A stretch of DNA of 61,495 nt from Aquimarina algiphila (GTDB lineage Bacteria > Bacteroidota > Bacteroidia > Flavobacteriales > Flavobacteriaceae). A program made the position numbers and the translations under genes. The stretch's first letter is position 1, and every line of letters starts with the position of its first letter. The notes under the pieces were generated by a model, which worked only from the letters and a program-made list of their open reading frames with translations, was not told the DNA's origin and did not search any database. The DNA lies in NCBI RefSeq assembly GCF_007489275.1, contig NZ_VLNR01000040.1, positions 1-61,495 on the forward strand, read 5' to 3'. Positions 18,042 to 26,477 of the stretch are shown here, in pieces.

Positions 18042-18779
18042 ATGATTAATGTTGTTATTATTGAAAATGATAAAGATGCATCAAATTATCTCTCTAAACT
18101 TCTGAAAAAAAATGTTTTAGAGCTAAATATTGTAGGTTCGGCAACAACTGTTAAAGAGGGTATTTCTCTTATTTCTTCTTCTTCTCCAGAATTGGTTTTT
18201 CTAGATATACATTTAGACGATGGCATGGGCTTTGAAATTCTAGATGCGATACACTCTAAAGATTTTGAGGTTATCTTTATTACCGCATATGATAGTTATT
18301 ATGAAAAAGCTATGGAGCATTTTGCTTTTAACTATTTGTTAAAACCAATTGATCCTATACTTCTTGAAAAGGTAATTAGCAGATATGAGCAAGTCAAGTC
18401 TCGCCATAGTAATCACAATAAATACGTTCACTTTCAAGAATTTATACGAGAGCAGAACTCAAAAATTCTTATACAAAGTGGTCAATATTATAAATCTGTA
18501 TTTCTTGAAGAAATAATTTCATGTAAAGCAGACGGAAACTATACAACCATTGTCTTAAAAGACAAAAAAGAAATCTTAGCAAACAATATCTTGAAGCATT
18601 ATGACAAATTACTGTCTAGTCGTGGTTTTTTTAGAGTAAACCGTTCTTGTCTTATAAACACTTCTCATATTGATTCCATTTTTAGGAAAGAAACGATTAT
18701 TTTGACAAATGGGGATAAGATTCAAGTTGCTTTTAGAAATAGGGAGCAATTATCTTATCTCTTAGATACACTTAAATAA
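18042..18779 (+). CDS. LytTR-family response regulator
   Basis: A 245-residue response regulator: receiver domain (about 1-120) with the phosphoacceptor Asp in VFLDIHLDDGMG (near residue 55) and Lys in LLKPID, then a LytTR DNA-binding domain (about 140-245) with SCKADGNYTTIVL and FFRVNRSCLIN. I chose the ATG at 18042, which opens the receiver strand MINVVIIEND; a GTG at 18000 would add an unrelated leader. It is surely the partner of the divergent LytS-like kinase. Direct targets are unknown, but the next gene is a double-glycine-leader peptide. Confidence 0.92.
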   Translation: MINVVIIENDKDASNYLSKLLKKNVLELNIVGSATTVKEGISLISSSSPELVFLDIHLDDGMGFEILDAIHSKDFEVIFITAYDSYYEKAMEHFAFNYLLKPIDPILLEKVISRYEQVKSRHSNHNKYVHFQEFIREQNSKILIQSGQYYKSVFLEEIISCKADGNYTTIVLKDKKEILANNILKHYDKLLSSRGFFRVNRSCLINTSHIDSIFRKETIILTNGDKIQVAFRNREQLSYLLDTLK

Positions 18780-18850
18780 TAACTCTATACGCTTATCTTA
18801 AAATCCTTTTTACTTATTTATTTCTTTATTTATTCACCCTTAATTCAATC

Positions 18851-18858
18851 TAATTTTG
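18851..18858 (+). promoter_or_regulatory. Candidate -7 box for the GG-leader peptide gene
   Basis: TAATTTTG matches TAnnTTTG. No clear -33 element precedes it. The transcript would carry an untranslated leader of about 90 bases that includes the inverted repeat AGACAT-N8-ATGTCT (18892-18911). Confidence 0.35.
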
Positions 18859-18954
18859 AATATCATCTTACAACTGACAGTAGGTTATGATAGACATAAT
18901 TGTGAATGTCTCTAAAGGATCGCAAATAATCTAATTTTCGAAAAATAAACCATT

Positions 18955-19134
18955 ATGTTAAAAAGCATTTTAAATTTAGAAGGAGCAAAAGAATTAAACA
19001 GAAAACAATTAACTACTCTTAAAGGAGGTGGAACTGGTGGAGGAAATGGTGCTGGAGATTTTAACGCGTATTGTTGGGAAAATGGAATACTGCACCCTTG
19101 CAAAGAGGATGAAAGCGAAGACGATAAAGCTTAA
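18955..19134 (+). CDS. Double-glycine-leader peptide 1
   Basis: A 59-residue precursor. Residues 1-25 (MLKSILNLEGAKELNRKQ then LTTLKGG) form an amphipathic leader ending in Gly24-Gly25, closely matching the leaders of the peptides at 36352 and 36985. The 34-residue core starts with a Gly-rich run, has two Cys (residues 40 and 49) and ends in an acidic tail. This is the precursor type exported and cleaved by C39-peptidase ABC transporters, or modified by maturases, in Bacteroidota; no such gene lies nearby. It follows the LytTR regulator by 175 bases and is closed by a strong terminator at 19155-19194. Whether it is a bacteriocin, a signal or another product is unknown. Confidence 0.75.
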   Translation: MLKSILNLEGAKELNRKQLTTLKGGGTGGGNGAGDFNAYCWENGILHPCKEDESEDDKA

Positions 19135-19154
19135 AAGAAATCTTTCTTATTAGA

Positions 19155-19194
19155 AAAAAATAGACTCTCTTAAAATTAAGACAGTCTATTTTTT
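19155..19194. terminator. Strong bidirectional terminator
   Basis: The perfect 12-bp stem AAAAAATAGACT/AGTCTATTTTTT with a 16-base loop lies between the peptide gene (+) and the lysE stop codon (-), overlapping the latter by 2 bases. Confidence 0.8.
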
Positions 19195-19825
19195 ATTTTT
19201 CAGAAAGAAGAATAAAAATTCCAATTCCAATAAATACTATAATCTGAAGCCATTTTAAAACCACTCCAACTTTTGAACTCTTTTTTAAATAGCCGGATAT
19301 TGCACCAGCCAGGACAGCTATAGATCCAAAAACAAAAATTCCGGTAAGTACAAACAGTATACCTAGGACATAAAACTGTACTACATTACTTATCGTTTTA
19401 CTGAACAAGAATCCTGGAAAAAATGCCAAAAAGAAAATAGAGACTTTTGGATTTAGAACATTCATAATAAATCCTTGTTTAAATAATTGACTTAAACTCT
19501 TTTTTTCTACTGTTTCAGCTTCCAAATTCAAAGCATCATCACTTCGAAATACTCTAAATGCAAGAAAAAACAGATATAAAGCACCAAAAAGTTTTATGAT
19601 AAAAAACAACAAGTCACTTTGTTTAATTATTGCTGAGACTCCAAATGCTACTAAAGTAGTATGCACAAAACACCCTGCCATTAATCCCATGACGGTCGCA
19701 AATCCGTATTTCTTACCATTTACGATACTCTGCATGAGTACATAAATATTATCTGGACCCGGAGAAATTGCTAATGCTGTAGACGCAATAATAAATGTAT
19801 AGAGAATGTCGTAGTTTATACCCAT
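19193..19825 (-). CDS. LysE/RhtB-family amino-acid exporter
   Basis: A 210-residue inner-membrane protein with about six membrane segments and the family signature SPGPDNIYVLMQSI near residue 20, plus MNVLNPKVSIFF in the middle. Such proteins export amino acids or related small metabolites by proton antiport. It directly abuts pyrD (one base between the stop of pyrD and the start here), so the two are probably co-transcribed. A degenerate copy of its 3' end lies at 15930-16010. Confidence 0.9.
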   Translation of the reverse strand: MGINYDILYTFIIASTALAISPGPDNIYVLMQSIVNGKKYGFATVMGLMAGCFVHTTLVAFGVSAIIKQSDLLFFIIKLFGALYLFFLAFRVFRSDDALNLEAETVEKKSLSQLFKQGFIMNVLNPKVSIFFLAFFPGFLFSKTISNVVQFYVLGILFVLTGIFVFGSIAVLAGAISGYLKKSSKVGVVLKWLQIIVFIGIGIFILLSEK

Positions 19826-20854
19826 CTATATGGTTTTGCGTAGCAATGTTTTATTTATATCCTTTATCAGCTTGGGCCCCTCATAAATAAAACCAGTATA
19901 CAATTGTATTAAACTTGCCCCGGCCTCTATCTTTTCTATAGCATCCTGAGCACTATGTATGCCTCCTACTCCAATTATCGGGAAGGCTTTATTACTTTTT
20001 TCTGATAAAAACCGAATAACTTCTGTAGAACGGTTTGTTAATGGCTTACCGCTTAACCCTCCATTTTCTTTTATTAATTTAGCATCAGAATTTAAGTCCT
20101 CTCGTGAAATTGTTGTATTAGTTGCAATAACTCCTGCTATTTTGGTCTCTTTGACAATATCAATGATATCGATGAGTTGCTCATCGGTTAAATCTGGAGC
20201 TATTTTTAGTAAAATGGGCTTTTGAGAAGCTTTTTGATTATTTTTTACCTGTAGTGTATTTAATAATGTTGTTAGAGGTTCTTTATCTTGTAGCGCTCTT
20301 AAGTTAGGTGTGTTTGGTGAGCTCACATTCACTACAAAATAGTCTACATGATCAAAAAGAGCATCAAAACATATCTTGTAATCCTCTACCGCTTCTTCAT
20401 TAGGAGTAATTTTATTCTTGCCTATGTTACCACCTATCAAAACTCCTTTATTCTTTTTTAGTCGTTGTACCGCATCTTCTACTCCTCCATTATTAAATCC
20501 CATTCTATTAATAATAGCACTATCCGACTTTAATCTAAACAATCTTTTTTTAGGATTACCACTTTGTCCTTTTGGAGTCAATGTTCCGATTTCTATAAAA
20601 CCAAAACCAAAATTATGAAGTTCATTGTATAATTTTGCATCTTTATCAAAACCAGCAGCTAACCCAACGGGGTTTTTAAATGTTAATCCAAACACTTCTC
20701 TTTCTAATCTGGGATCATTAACCTTATACATTCCTCTAAAAACAGATGACATTAAAGGAATTTTGGATAAAATTCTAATCATTTTAAAAGTAAAATGATG
20801 CACATTTTCTGGATCAAATAAGAATAATATAGGACGTATGAGGAATTTATACAT
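19826..20854 (-). CDS. pyrD: Dihydroorotate dehydrogenase (quinone), class 2
   Basis: An inner-membrane-associated flavoenzyme of 342 residues that oxidises dihydroorotate to orotate in pyrimidine synthesis, passing electrons to quinone. It has the class 2 N-terminal helical extension (1-45), NPVGLAAGFDKDA (61-73), the substrate and FMN motif RMGFNNGG and the catalytic-Ser segment NVSSPNTPNLR (about 176-186). I chose the ATG at 20854, which gives the usual N-terminus MYKFLIRPILF and places a -7 box just upstream at 20871-20878. Confidence 0.95.
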   Translation of the reverse strand: MYKFLIRPILFLFDPENVHHFTFKMIRILSKIPLMSSVFRGMYKVNDPRLEREVFGLTFKNPVGLAAGFDKDAKLYNELHNFGFGFIEIGTLTPKGQSGNPKKRLFRLKSDSAIINRMGFNNGGVEDAVQRLKKNKGVLIGGNIGKNKITPNEEAVEDYKICFDALFDHVDYFVVNVSSPNTPNLRALQDKEPLTTLLNTLQVKNNQKASQKPILLKIAPDLTDEQLIDIIDIVKETKIAGVIATNTTISREDLNSDAKLIKENGGLSGKPLTNRSTEVIRFLSEKSNKAFPIIGVGGIHSAQDAIEKIEAGASLIQLYTGFIYEGPKLIKDINKTLLRKTI

Positions 20855-20870
20855 TAAATATAATTTTGCG

Positions 20871-20878
20871 CAAAAATA
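20871..20878 (-). promoter_or_regulatory. -7 box for pyrD
   Basis: TATTTTTG on the minus strand fits TAnnTTTG and is followed by CGCAAAA. The start codon is only about 17 bases downstream, so the leader would be very short. Confidence 0.5.
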
Positions 20879-20904
20879 AGTCATACAAGGTTCTAATAAA
20901 AACG

Positions 20905-20912
20905 TATTTTTG
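20905..20912 (+). promoter_or_regulatory. -7 box for pepT
   Basis: TATTTTTG on the plus strand fits TAnnTTTG, 31 bases before the pepT start codon. It diverges from the pyrD box. No clear -33 element was seen. Confidence 0.45.
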
Positions 20913-20943
20913 AATTCTTCAGATATATAAAATATTGATTGTT

Positions 20944-22179
20944 ATGATTTCAAAACAACATATCATTGATCGGTTTATTAGTTATGTAACTATTGATACT
21001 GAAAGTGATCCAGAAAGCAATACCACTCCCAGCACAAAAAAACAATGGGATCTCGCCAATAAATTAGCAGAAGAGTTAAAAACTATAGGTCTTGAAGACG
21101 TAACTATAGATGAGAACGCATATATTATGGCGACTTTACCCTCTAATGTAGATCATGAAGTTCCTACAATTGGTTTTATATCTCATTTTGATACTAGCCC
21201 AGATTTTACAGGAGCAAATGTAAATCCACAGATTATAGAAAATTATGATGGTAAAGATATTATACTCAATTCATCACAAAACATAGTCCTTTCACCAGAG
21301 TATTTTGAAGATTTGAAGCAATATAAGGGTCAAACATTGATTACTACTGATGGTACTACCTTATTAGGAGCAGACGACAAAGCGGGGATTACTGAAATTG
21401 TAACCGCAATGGAATACCTCATCCAACATCCTGAAATTAAACATGGAAAAATACGAATTGGTTTTACTCCAGATGAAGAAATTGGACGTGGTGCGCATAA
21501 ATTTGATGTAACCAAATTTGGAGCTGATTGGGCATATACTATGGATGGTAGTCAAATAGGTGAACTCGAATATGAAAATTTTAATGCTGCAGGCGCAGTA
21601 GTAACCGTTAAAGGAAAGATTGTACATCCTGGGTATGCTAAAGGAAAAATGATTAATAGTATGTATATCGCCCAGGATTTTATCAATTCCTTACCAAGGA
21701 TGGAAACTCCAGAACATACCAGTGGACGAGAAGGGTTCTTTCATTTACACAATATAAAAGGTGATGTGGAAGAAACTCAATTACAATACATTATCAGAGA
21801 TCATGATAAAAAACATTTTGAAGCAAGAAAAGAAGTAATGAATAAACTCGCTTCAGAAATTAATACACAGCATGAAAAAGAAGTGATATCTATAGAAATT
21901 AAAGATCAATATTACAATATGCGAGAAAAAGTAGAGCCTGTAATGCATATTGTTGATATTGCCGAGGAAGCTATGAAAGCTTTGGGCATCACTCCACTTA
22001 TAAAACCCATTCGGGGAGGAACAGATGGATCTCAATTGAGTTTTATGGGGCTTCCTTGTCCTAATATCTTTGCAGGAGGGCATAATTTTCATGGAAGATA
22101 TGAATATGTCCCTCTAGAAAGTATGATCAAAGCTGTAGAAGTGATTGTTAAAATTGCAGAGTTAACTACTAATAAGTAA
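20944..22179 (+). CDS. pepT: Peptidase T (tripeptide aminopeptidase)
   Basis: A 411-residue cytoplasmic M20 zinc aminopeptidase that removes the N-terminal residue of tripeptides. Metal and catalytic motifs are present: FISHFDTSPD (His81, Asp83), LLGADDKAG (bridging Asp), TPDEEIGRGA (general base Glu and metal Glu), MDGS, and the C-terminal AGGHNFHGRYEYVPLESM. Length is normal for the family. I chose the ATG at 20944 over a TTG 9 bases upstream. Confidence 0.95.
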   Translation: MISKQHIIDRFISYVTIDTESDPESNTTPSTKKQWDLANKLAEELKTIGLEDVTIDENAYIMATLPSNVDHEVPTIGFISHFDTSPDFTGANVNPQIIENYDGKDIILNSSQNIVLSPEYFEDLKQYKGQTLITTDGTTLLGADDKAGITEIVTAMEYLIQHPEIKHGKIRIGFTPDEEIGRGAHKFDVTKFGADWAYTMDGSQIGELEYENFNAAGAVVTVKGKIVHPGYAKGKMINSMYIAQDFINSLPRMETPEHTSGREGFFHLHNIKGDVEETQLQYIIRDHDKKHFEARKEVMNKLASEINTQHEKEVISIEIKDQYYNMREKVEPVMHIVDIAEEAMKALGITPLIKPIRGGTDGSQLSFMGLPCPNIFAGGHNFHGRYEYVPLESMIKAVEVIVKIAELTTNK

Positions 22180-22182
22180 AAT

Positions 22183-22203
22183 AAAACGATTTATCGGTTT
22201 TTA
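22183..22203 (+). terminator. Possible terminator after pepT
   Basis: AAAACGAT and ATCGGTTTTT form a small, imperfect hairpin with a T-tract starting 4 bases after the stop codon. Confidence 0.35.
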
Positions 22204-22305
22204 TTTACTTTAGACGATTTTATTCATTTTTATTGAGATACCCTGCCTTAGGTGATTTTATGATTGTAGTAGATTTATTTTATTAACTATTTAATCATAT
22301 AAATC

Positions 22306-23184
22306 ATGCAAAGTACAGAAAAAGTTTTGGATACCGCAGCAGATGTTACTGCAGAAACGGGAAATACTATTATGGGTTCTCTCACCGGTTTTTTTAATTC
22401 TATACAAGAAGGTGTAGGACAATATGGATTAAAAATTGTCGGAGGAATTGTTGCTCTAATTATTGGTCTTTGGATTGTAAAAATGATCATGAAAGCGATC
22501 AAAAAAGGGTTTGATAAAAGTAAAGTAGATCACACTTTAAAACCATTTCTTGTAACTCTAGTCAATTTTTTATTAAAAGTTCTGTTATTTATTTCGATAG
22601 CTGGTATAGTAGGAATTCCTACCGCAACATTTGCGGCTCTATTAGCTGCTGTCGGATTAGCAATCGGGGGAGCTTTTAATGGTTCATTAGGTCACATGGC
22701 AGCTGGTGTTATGCTTCTTGTATTTAGACCATTTAAAGTTGGAGATCTTATAGAGACAGGAGGCAAATTAGGATTTGTAAAAGAAATTTCTGTATTTGTT
22801 ACTATTTTAGAAACGTTTCAGAACAAAACTGAAATCATCCCTAACGGAGCAATCACTGCAGGAACAATTACCAATCTTACTACTATTGGGAATCTTAGAG
22901 TCGATATGCCTTTTGGAATTCAATATGGGTCTGATATAGAAAAGGCTAAAAAGATTGTATTGGATGTTATGCAAGAAGATGATAAAGTAATGCAAGATCC
23001 TGCTCCCAGAGTAGCTGTAAACAATCTGGGACCAAATGGTGTAGAGCTATTAGCATTGCCGTATTCGACTTGTGATGATTATTGGGATGTATATTGGGAT
23101 ACAAGGCAAAGAATCGTTGAAGCTTTGGGTAAGGCTAATTATGACGCTCCTCTTCCACAACGAATTGTCACCATGAAAAGTTAA
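22306..23184 (+). CDS. mscS: Small-conductance mechanosensitive channel (MscS family)
   Basis: A 292-residue inner-membrane channel that opens under membrane tension to protect against hypo-osmotic shock. An N-terminal amphipathic segment is followed by three membrane helices (about 45-65, 82-105, 108-135), with the Gly/Ala-rich pore helix AAVGLAIGGAFNGSLGHMA, then the beta domain (FRPFKVGDLIETGG, EIIPNGAI) and a cytoplasmic C-domain. Length matches the E. coli MscS class. It is a single gene with a terminator at 23213-23251. Confidence 0.93.
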   Translation: MQSTEKVLDTAADVTAETGNTIMGSLTGFFNSIQEGVGQYGLKIVGGIVALIIGLWIVKMIMKAIKKGFDKSKVDHTLKPFLVTLVNFLLKVLLFISIAGIVGIPTATFAALLAAVGLAIGGAFNGSLGHMAAGVMLLVFRPFKVGDLIETGGKLGFVKEISVFVTILETFQNKTEIIPNGAITAGTITNLTTIGNLRVDMPFGIQYGSDIEKAKKIVLDVMQEDDKVMQDPAPRVAVNNLGPNGVELLALPYSTCDDYWDVYWDTRQRIVEALGKANYDAPLPQRIVTMKS

Positions 23185-23212
23185 CCTTTTAAAATTGTTT
23201 TTTATTAAATAG

Positions 23213-23251
23213 AAAAGCGCGATAAGACTATACTAGTTTTATCGCGCTTTT
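23213..23251. terminator. Bidirectional terminator between mscS and yajC
   Basis: The stem AAAAGCGCGATAA/TTATCGCGCTTTT, with T-tracts on both sides, lies between two convergent genes. Confidence 0.85.
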
Positions 23252-23268
23252 AACAAGTAGGCTAGTTA

Positions 23269-23562
23269 TTACTTCTTATCCGCAGCCGGTTGGTTTAATT
23301 TTTGACTCATCTCCAATGAAATTGCAGACCTATCATAAGTTAGTTTACCCGATCCTGTTTCAATAATAACAGCATTGTTTTTTTCACTGAAGTCAAAGAC
23401 TTTTCCATGAAGACCGCTTTTTGTAACTACTCGATCTCCTTTCTTAAGCTCTTCAGCAAATTTTTTCTCCTTTTTTGCTTTTTGCATCTGTGGGCGAATC
23501 ATAAAGAAATACATCACCACAAATATTAATATAAAAGGTAGAAATTGTTTAATTTGATCCAT
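23269..23562 (-). CDS. yajC: Preprotein translocase subunit YajC
   Basis: A 97-residue protein with one N-terminal membrane helix (FLPFILIFVVMYFFMIRPQ) and the typical cytoplasmic domain with KKGDRVVTKSGLHGKV. It is an accessory subunit of the SecDF-YajC complex that supports protein export. It starts 4 bases after the DUF1573 gene and is the last gene of the nusB-DUF1573-yajC operon. Confidence 0.95.
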   Translation of the reverse strand: MDQIKQFLPFILIFVVMYFFMIRPQMQKAKKEKKFAEELKKGDRVVTKSGLHGKVFDFSEKNNAVIIETGSGKLTYDRSAISLEMSQKLNQPAADKK

Positions 23563-23566
23563 AAAA

Positions 23567-24046
23567 TTATTCGCTTACTGGTGTTCCACTTACAGGTTTA
23601 GCCTTTGGAGTAACCATAGCTTTAATCTTAAGTGTTTCTTTACCAGACTCAGTATTAGCAGTTATAGTAACTTGCTTAGTTTGCTGATTTGGTTTTCCAT
23701 TAGAATTAAATTTAACCAACATCTCTCCTGTTGCTCCTGGAGCGATTGGTTCTTTTGGCCATTCAGGAACTGTACATCCACAGCTACCTTTTGCACTTAC
23801 TATTACCAATGGAGCTTTACCTGTATTGGTAAATGCAAATTTGTGTTCTACCACGTCTCCTTCATTGATAGTTCCAAAATCGTGCTCGATTTCTGAGAAA
23901 GTCATTACAGGAAAATCTGCGTTTTTTGCATCACGATCTGCTGCTATCTCTACATTTTCTTCTTTAACTTTTTCTGCCGCATTGTCTTTACAAGAAACAA
24001 ATGTCATCGCAAAAGCTCCGGCCAAAATTAAGATTCCTTTTTTCAT
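23567..24046 (-). CDS. DUF1573-domain lipoprotein
   Basis: A 159-residue lipoprotein with lipobox FVSC (Cys19) and an immunoglobulin-like DUF1573 domain recognised by HDFGTINEGD, KFAFTNTGKAPLVI and SCGCTVPEWPKEPI. DUF1573 domains are very common exported beta-sandwiches in Bacteroidota; the function is unknown. The gene sits between nusB and yajC, a conserved arrangement in Flavobacteria. Confidence 0.92.
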   Translation of the reverse strand: MKKGILILAGAFAMTFVSCKDNAAEKVKEENVEIAADRDAKNADFPVMTFSEIEHDFGTINEGDVVEHKFAFTNTGKAPLVIVSAKGSCGCTVPEWPKEPIAPGATGEMLVKFNSNGKPNQQTKQVTITANTESGKETLKIKAMVTPKAKPVSGTPVSE

Positions 24047-24095
24047 TACTTGGGTTTTTAATTATTTGAGGTTAAAAATACTATTTTTTCTAATA

Positions 24096-25040
24096 TTACA
24101 TAAGTCCACGGCCTACTTTGTTTAATTTGCCGTTTTCTTTATACTCTTTGGAGATTTTATCTAAAATCCCGTTGATAAAAATACTACTTTTAGGAGTACT
24201 ATATTCTTTTGCTATTTCTAAATATTCGTTAATTGTTACTTTTACAGGGATCGACGGGAACTTTACAAACTCACAAATGGCCATTTTTATAATTGCTTTA
24301 TCTAGTTCTGCAATACGATCCTGGTCCCAATTTGGGGTCTTACCATCAATTTCCTTAGCAAACTCTGCTCCATTAAGTGTTGTTTTTCTAAAAATATCGA
24401 TAGCAAACTTTTTATCATCTACATCCTTGTATAGTTTTGGCAATACCATATGTTCATCATGCGAGGCTTTGATTTTGCGTAGCATTTTGATAATTGAAGT
24501 ATTTACCAAAGGTAAGTCATCTACCCATGTTAATTTTTTATCCTCTATATATTCATAGAGTTTATCATTGGGCGCTACGATTTCCTTAAAAATATCTAGT
24601 ACAAAATCCTTATCCTCTTTAAACGAAGTAAGCTTTGTACTCATATATGTTTTGTAGATATCGCTTTCTTTAATTTCTTTCCATAATATAGCTACGTACT
24701 CATCATCCAATTCCCAACAATTCATCTTTTTCTTCTCAAGCTCTGTTTTGAGCTCAATATTTTTCTCTAACAACAATAATACTTCGTTGTTTATGAATTT
24801 GGTATTTGGATTTTTTTCTTCGGAAGTAGCAAGGTATTTTTTTTGACTTTTTTCTAAAAAGTCAGTAGCTTGTTTTCTAATTTCTACCAGTAGTTGAATA
24901 TTTATAAGAAATAATTCATACATCTGATCAATACTGAAAAGAAGAAATTTTTCTTCTTTTCCTAGGTTGTCACTTTGCGTCTGCTCTATCGAATAGAGAG
25001 ACTGCATAACTTTTACTCTAATATGTCTTCTGGTTAACAT
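24096..25040 (-). CDS. nusB: Transcription antitermination factor NusB
   Basis: A 314-residue protein whose N-terminus reads MLTRRHIRVKVMQSLYS and whose C-terminal half holds the helical NusB fold ending in EYLEIAKEYSTPKSSIFINGILDKI. It is about twice the length of E. coli NusB because of the long insert usual in Bacteroidota. It binds boxA RNA with NusE and supports rRNA transcription. It is the first gene of the nusB-DUF1573-yajC operon. Confidence 0.95.
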   Translation of the reverse strand: MLTRRHIRVKVMQSLYSIEQTQSDNLGKEEKFLLFSIDQMYELFLINIQLLVEIRKQATDFLEKSQKKYLATSEEKNPNTKFINNEVLLLLEKNIELKTELEKKKMNCWELDDEYVAILWKEIKESDIYKTYMSTKLTSFKEDKDFVLDIFKEIVAPNDKLYEYIEDKKLTWVDDLPLVNTSIIKMLRKIKASHDEHMVLPKLYKDVDDKKFAIDIFRKTTLNGAEFAKEIDGKTPNWDQDRIAELDKAIIKMAICEFVKFPSIPVKVTINEYLEIAKEYSTPKSSIFINGILDKISKEYKENGKLNKVGRGLM

Positions 25041-25070
25041 AGAAAATTACAAAGAACTTTATATTAAAAA

Positions 25071-25099
25071 AGGGCAAAAGTCATTTTAACTTTTGCCCT
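25071..25099 (-). terminator. Terminator of the amino-acid dehydrogenase gene
   Basis: The stem AGGGCAAAAGT/ACTTTTGCCCT with a 7-base loop is followed by T-rich sequence on the minus strand. It lies 140 bases after the dehydrogenase stop and just before nusB. Confidence 0.8.
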
Positions 25100-25238
25100 G
25101 CAAAAATACTATTATTTTTAATCTACCAATCGTAAAATTTTATTTTTATCCAGTAATATTTTTAAAATTTTACTTTGTCTTATAACTAATAGGTCAGAAC
25201 AAGATCTCTTTAAATCTATCTAACCATTATAAATACAT

Positions 25239-26336
25239 TTACTGTTTATTTTTTCCGGCAGTAATTCTATCTTCGGCAATACTGATTGCTGCAGCATTTG
25301 TAGTCATATTAGTAGCTTTTGCTTTATTCAAAATATCCAAAGTAGTATCGTAGATATTCTGTGTTTTAGCCATGATTTGGTCTCTTCCATATCCTTCAAT
25401 CTCTGCATATACATTTATAATCCCTCCAGCATTAATCAAAAAATCAGGAGCATATACTATTCCTTTCTTTTGCAATAAAGAGCCATGAATATTTTCATTT
25501 GCCAATTGATTATTTGCTGCACCTGCAATGACCTTTACTTTTAGTTTATCTATAGTATCATTATTTACCGTTGCTCCAAGAGCACAAGGCGCATAAATAT
25601 CTGCTGTTTCGGCGTATAAATCGTCTCCTCTATAAATATCTGCACCATATTTGCTACTAACTTCTGTTAATCTTTCTTGATTAATATCACTTATTACCAC
25701 ATTAGCACCTTCTTCTGATGTTAAACGAACAAGTTCTTCACCTACATGACCTATTCCCTGAACCAAAATTCTTTTTCCTTCTAATCCATCAGTACCGTAT
25801 GCAAATTTTGTAGCTGCTTTCATTCCCATATACACTCCATAAGCAGTTACTGGAGACGGATTACCTGCACCTCCCTTTGCTTCAGAAATTCCTGTTACAT
25901 ATGGTGTAACTTCTCTTACGGTATCCATATCAGAAGTTTCCATACCTACATCCTCAGCAGTATAGTATGTTCCGCCTAGCGTATGCACAAACTTCCCAAA
26001 GCGCTTCATTAACTCAGGAGTTTTTATTTTTTTAGGATCTCCTATAATAACTGCTTTTCCTCCTCCAAGATTTAAACCAGTGATTGCCGCTTTGTAGGTC
26101 ATACCTCTAGATAATCTTAGTACGTCATTAAGAGCATCCCATTCTGTTGCATAATCATACATTCTGGTTCCTCCCAATGCAGGTCCTAAAATTGTGTTAT
26201 GCACACCAATTATTGCCTTCAATCCTGTATCTTTGTCTTGACAAAAAACAACTTGTTCGTGATCATCAAAAGATAGTTGACCAAATACAGGAGCTTCTTT
26301 TTTTAATTGGTTTGCAGTAAACACTTCTGTTATCAT
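25239..26336 (-). CDS. Glu/Leu/Phe/Val family dehydrogenase (branched-chain amino-acid dehydrogenase)
   Basis: A 365-residue NAD-dependent enzyme that oxidatively deaminates amino acids. The substrate-binding part shows ALGGTRMY and the catalytic Lys in GLNLGGGKAVI; the NAD-binding Rossmann part shows VQGIGHVGEELVRL. Length and motifs fit leucine/valine dehydrogenases more than the longer glutamate dehydrogenases. It likely feeds branched-chain amino-acid catabolism, of which HMG-CoA lyase at 7157 is a later step for leucine. Confidence 0.9.
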   Translation of the reverse strand: MITEVFTANQLKKEAPVFGQLSFDDHEQVVFCQDKDTGLKAIIGVHNTILGPALGGTRMYDYATEWDALNDVLRLSRGMTYKAAITGLNLGGGKAVIIGDPKKIKTPELMKRFGKFVHTLGGTYYTAEDVGMETSDMDTVREVTPYVTGISEAKGGAGNPSPVTAYGVYMGMKAATKFAYGTDGLEGKRILVQGIGHVGEELVRLTSEEGANVVISDINQERLTEVSSKYGADIYRGDDLYAETADIYAPCALGATVNNDTIDKLKVKVIAGAANNQLANENIHGSLLQKKGIVYAPDFLINAGGIINVYAEIEGYGRDQIMAKTQNIYDTTLDILNKAKATNMTTNAAAISIAEDRITAGKNKQ

Positions 26337-26477
26337 GTTATGAGAATTTTAAAACGTTATGATTATATTATATTCAAAATCAGGATGCTAAAATAGCATA
26401 TTTTTATCAATTTCAAACCTAAAGCTATTAAATTTTACGAATTTATTAATAAATAGATCTCAAAACACCTCTCCTTT

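Noticed and set aside
18892..18911. Inverted repeat AGACAT-N8-ATGTCT before peptide 1 as a LytTR operator
   Set aside because: LytTR regulators usually bind direct repeats with a different core, and a 6-bp inverted repeat is expected by chance in AT-rich DNA.
24118..24558. A 146-codon ORF on the plus strand
   Set aside because: It lies wholly antisense to nusB, is rich in residues typical of reversed coding frames (Ser, Ile, Leu), and shows no start context or family motif.
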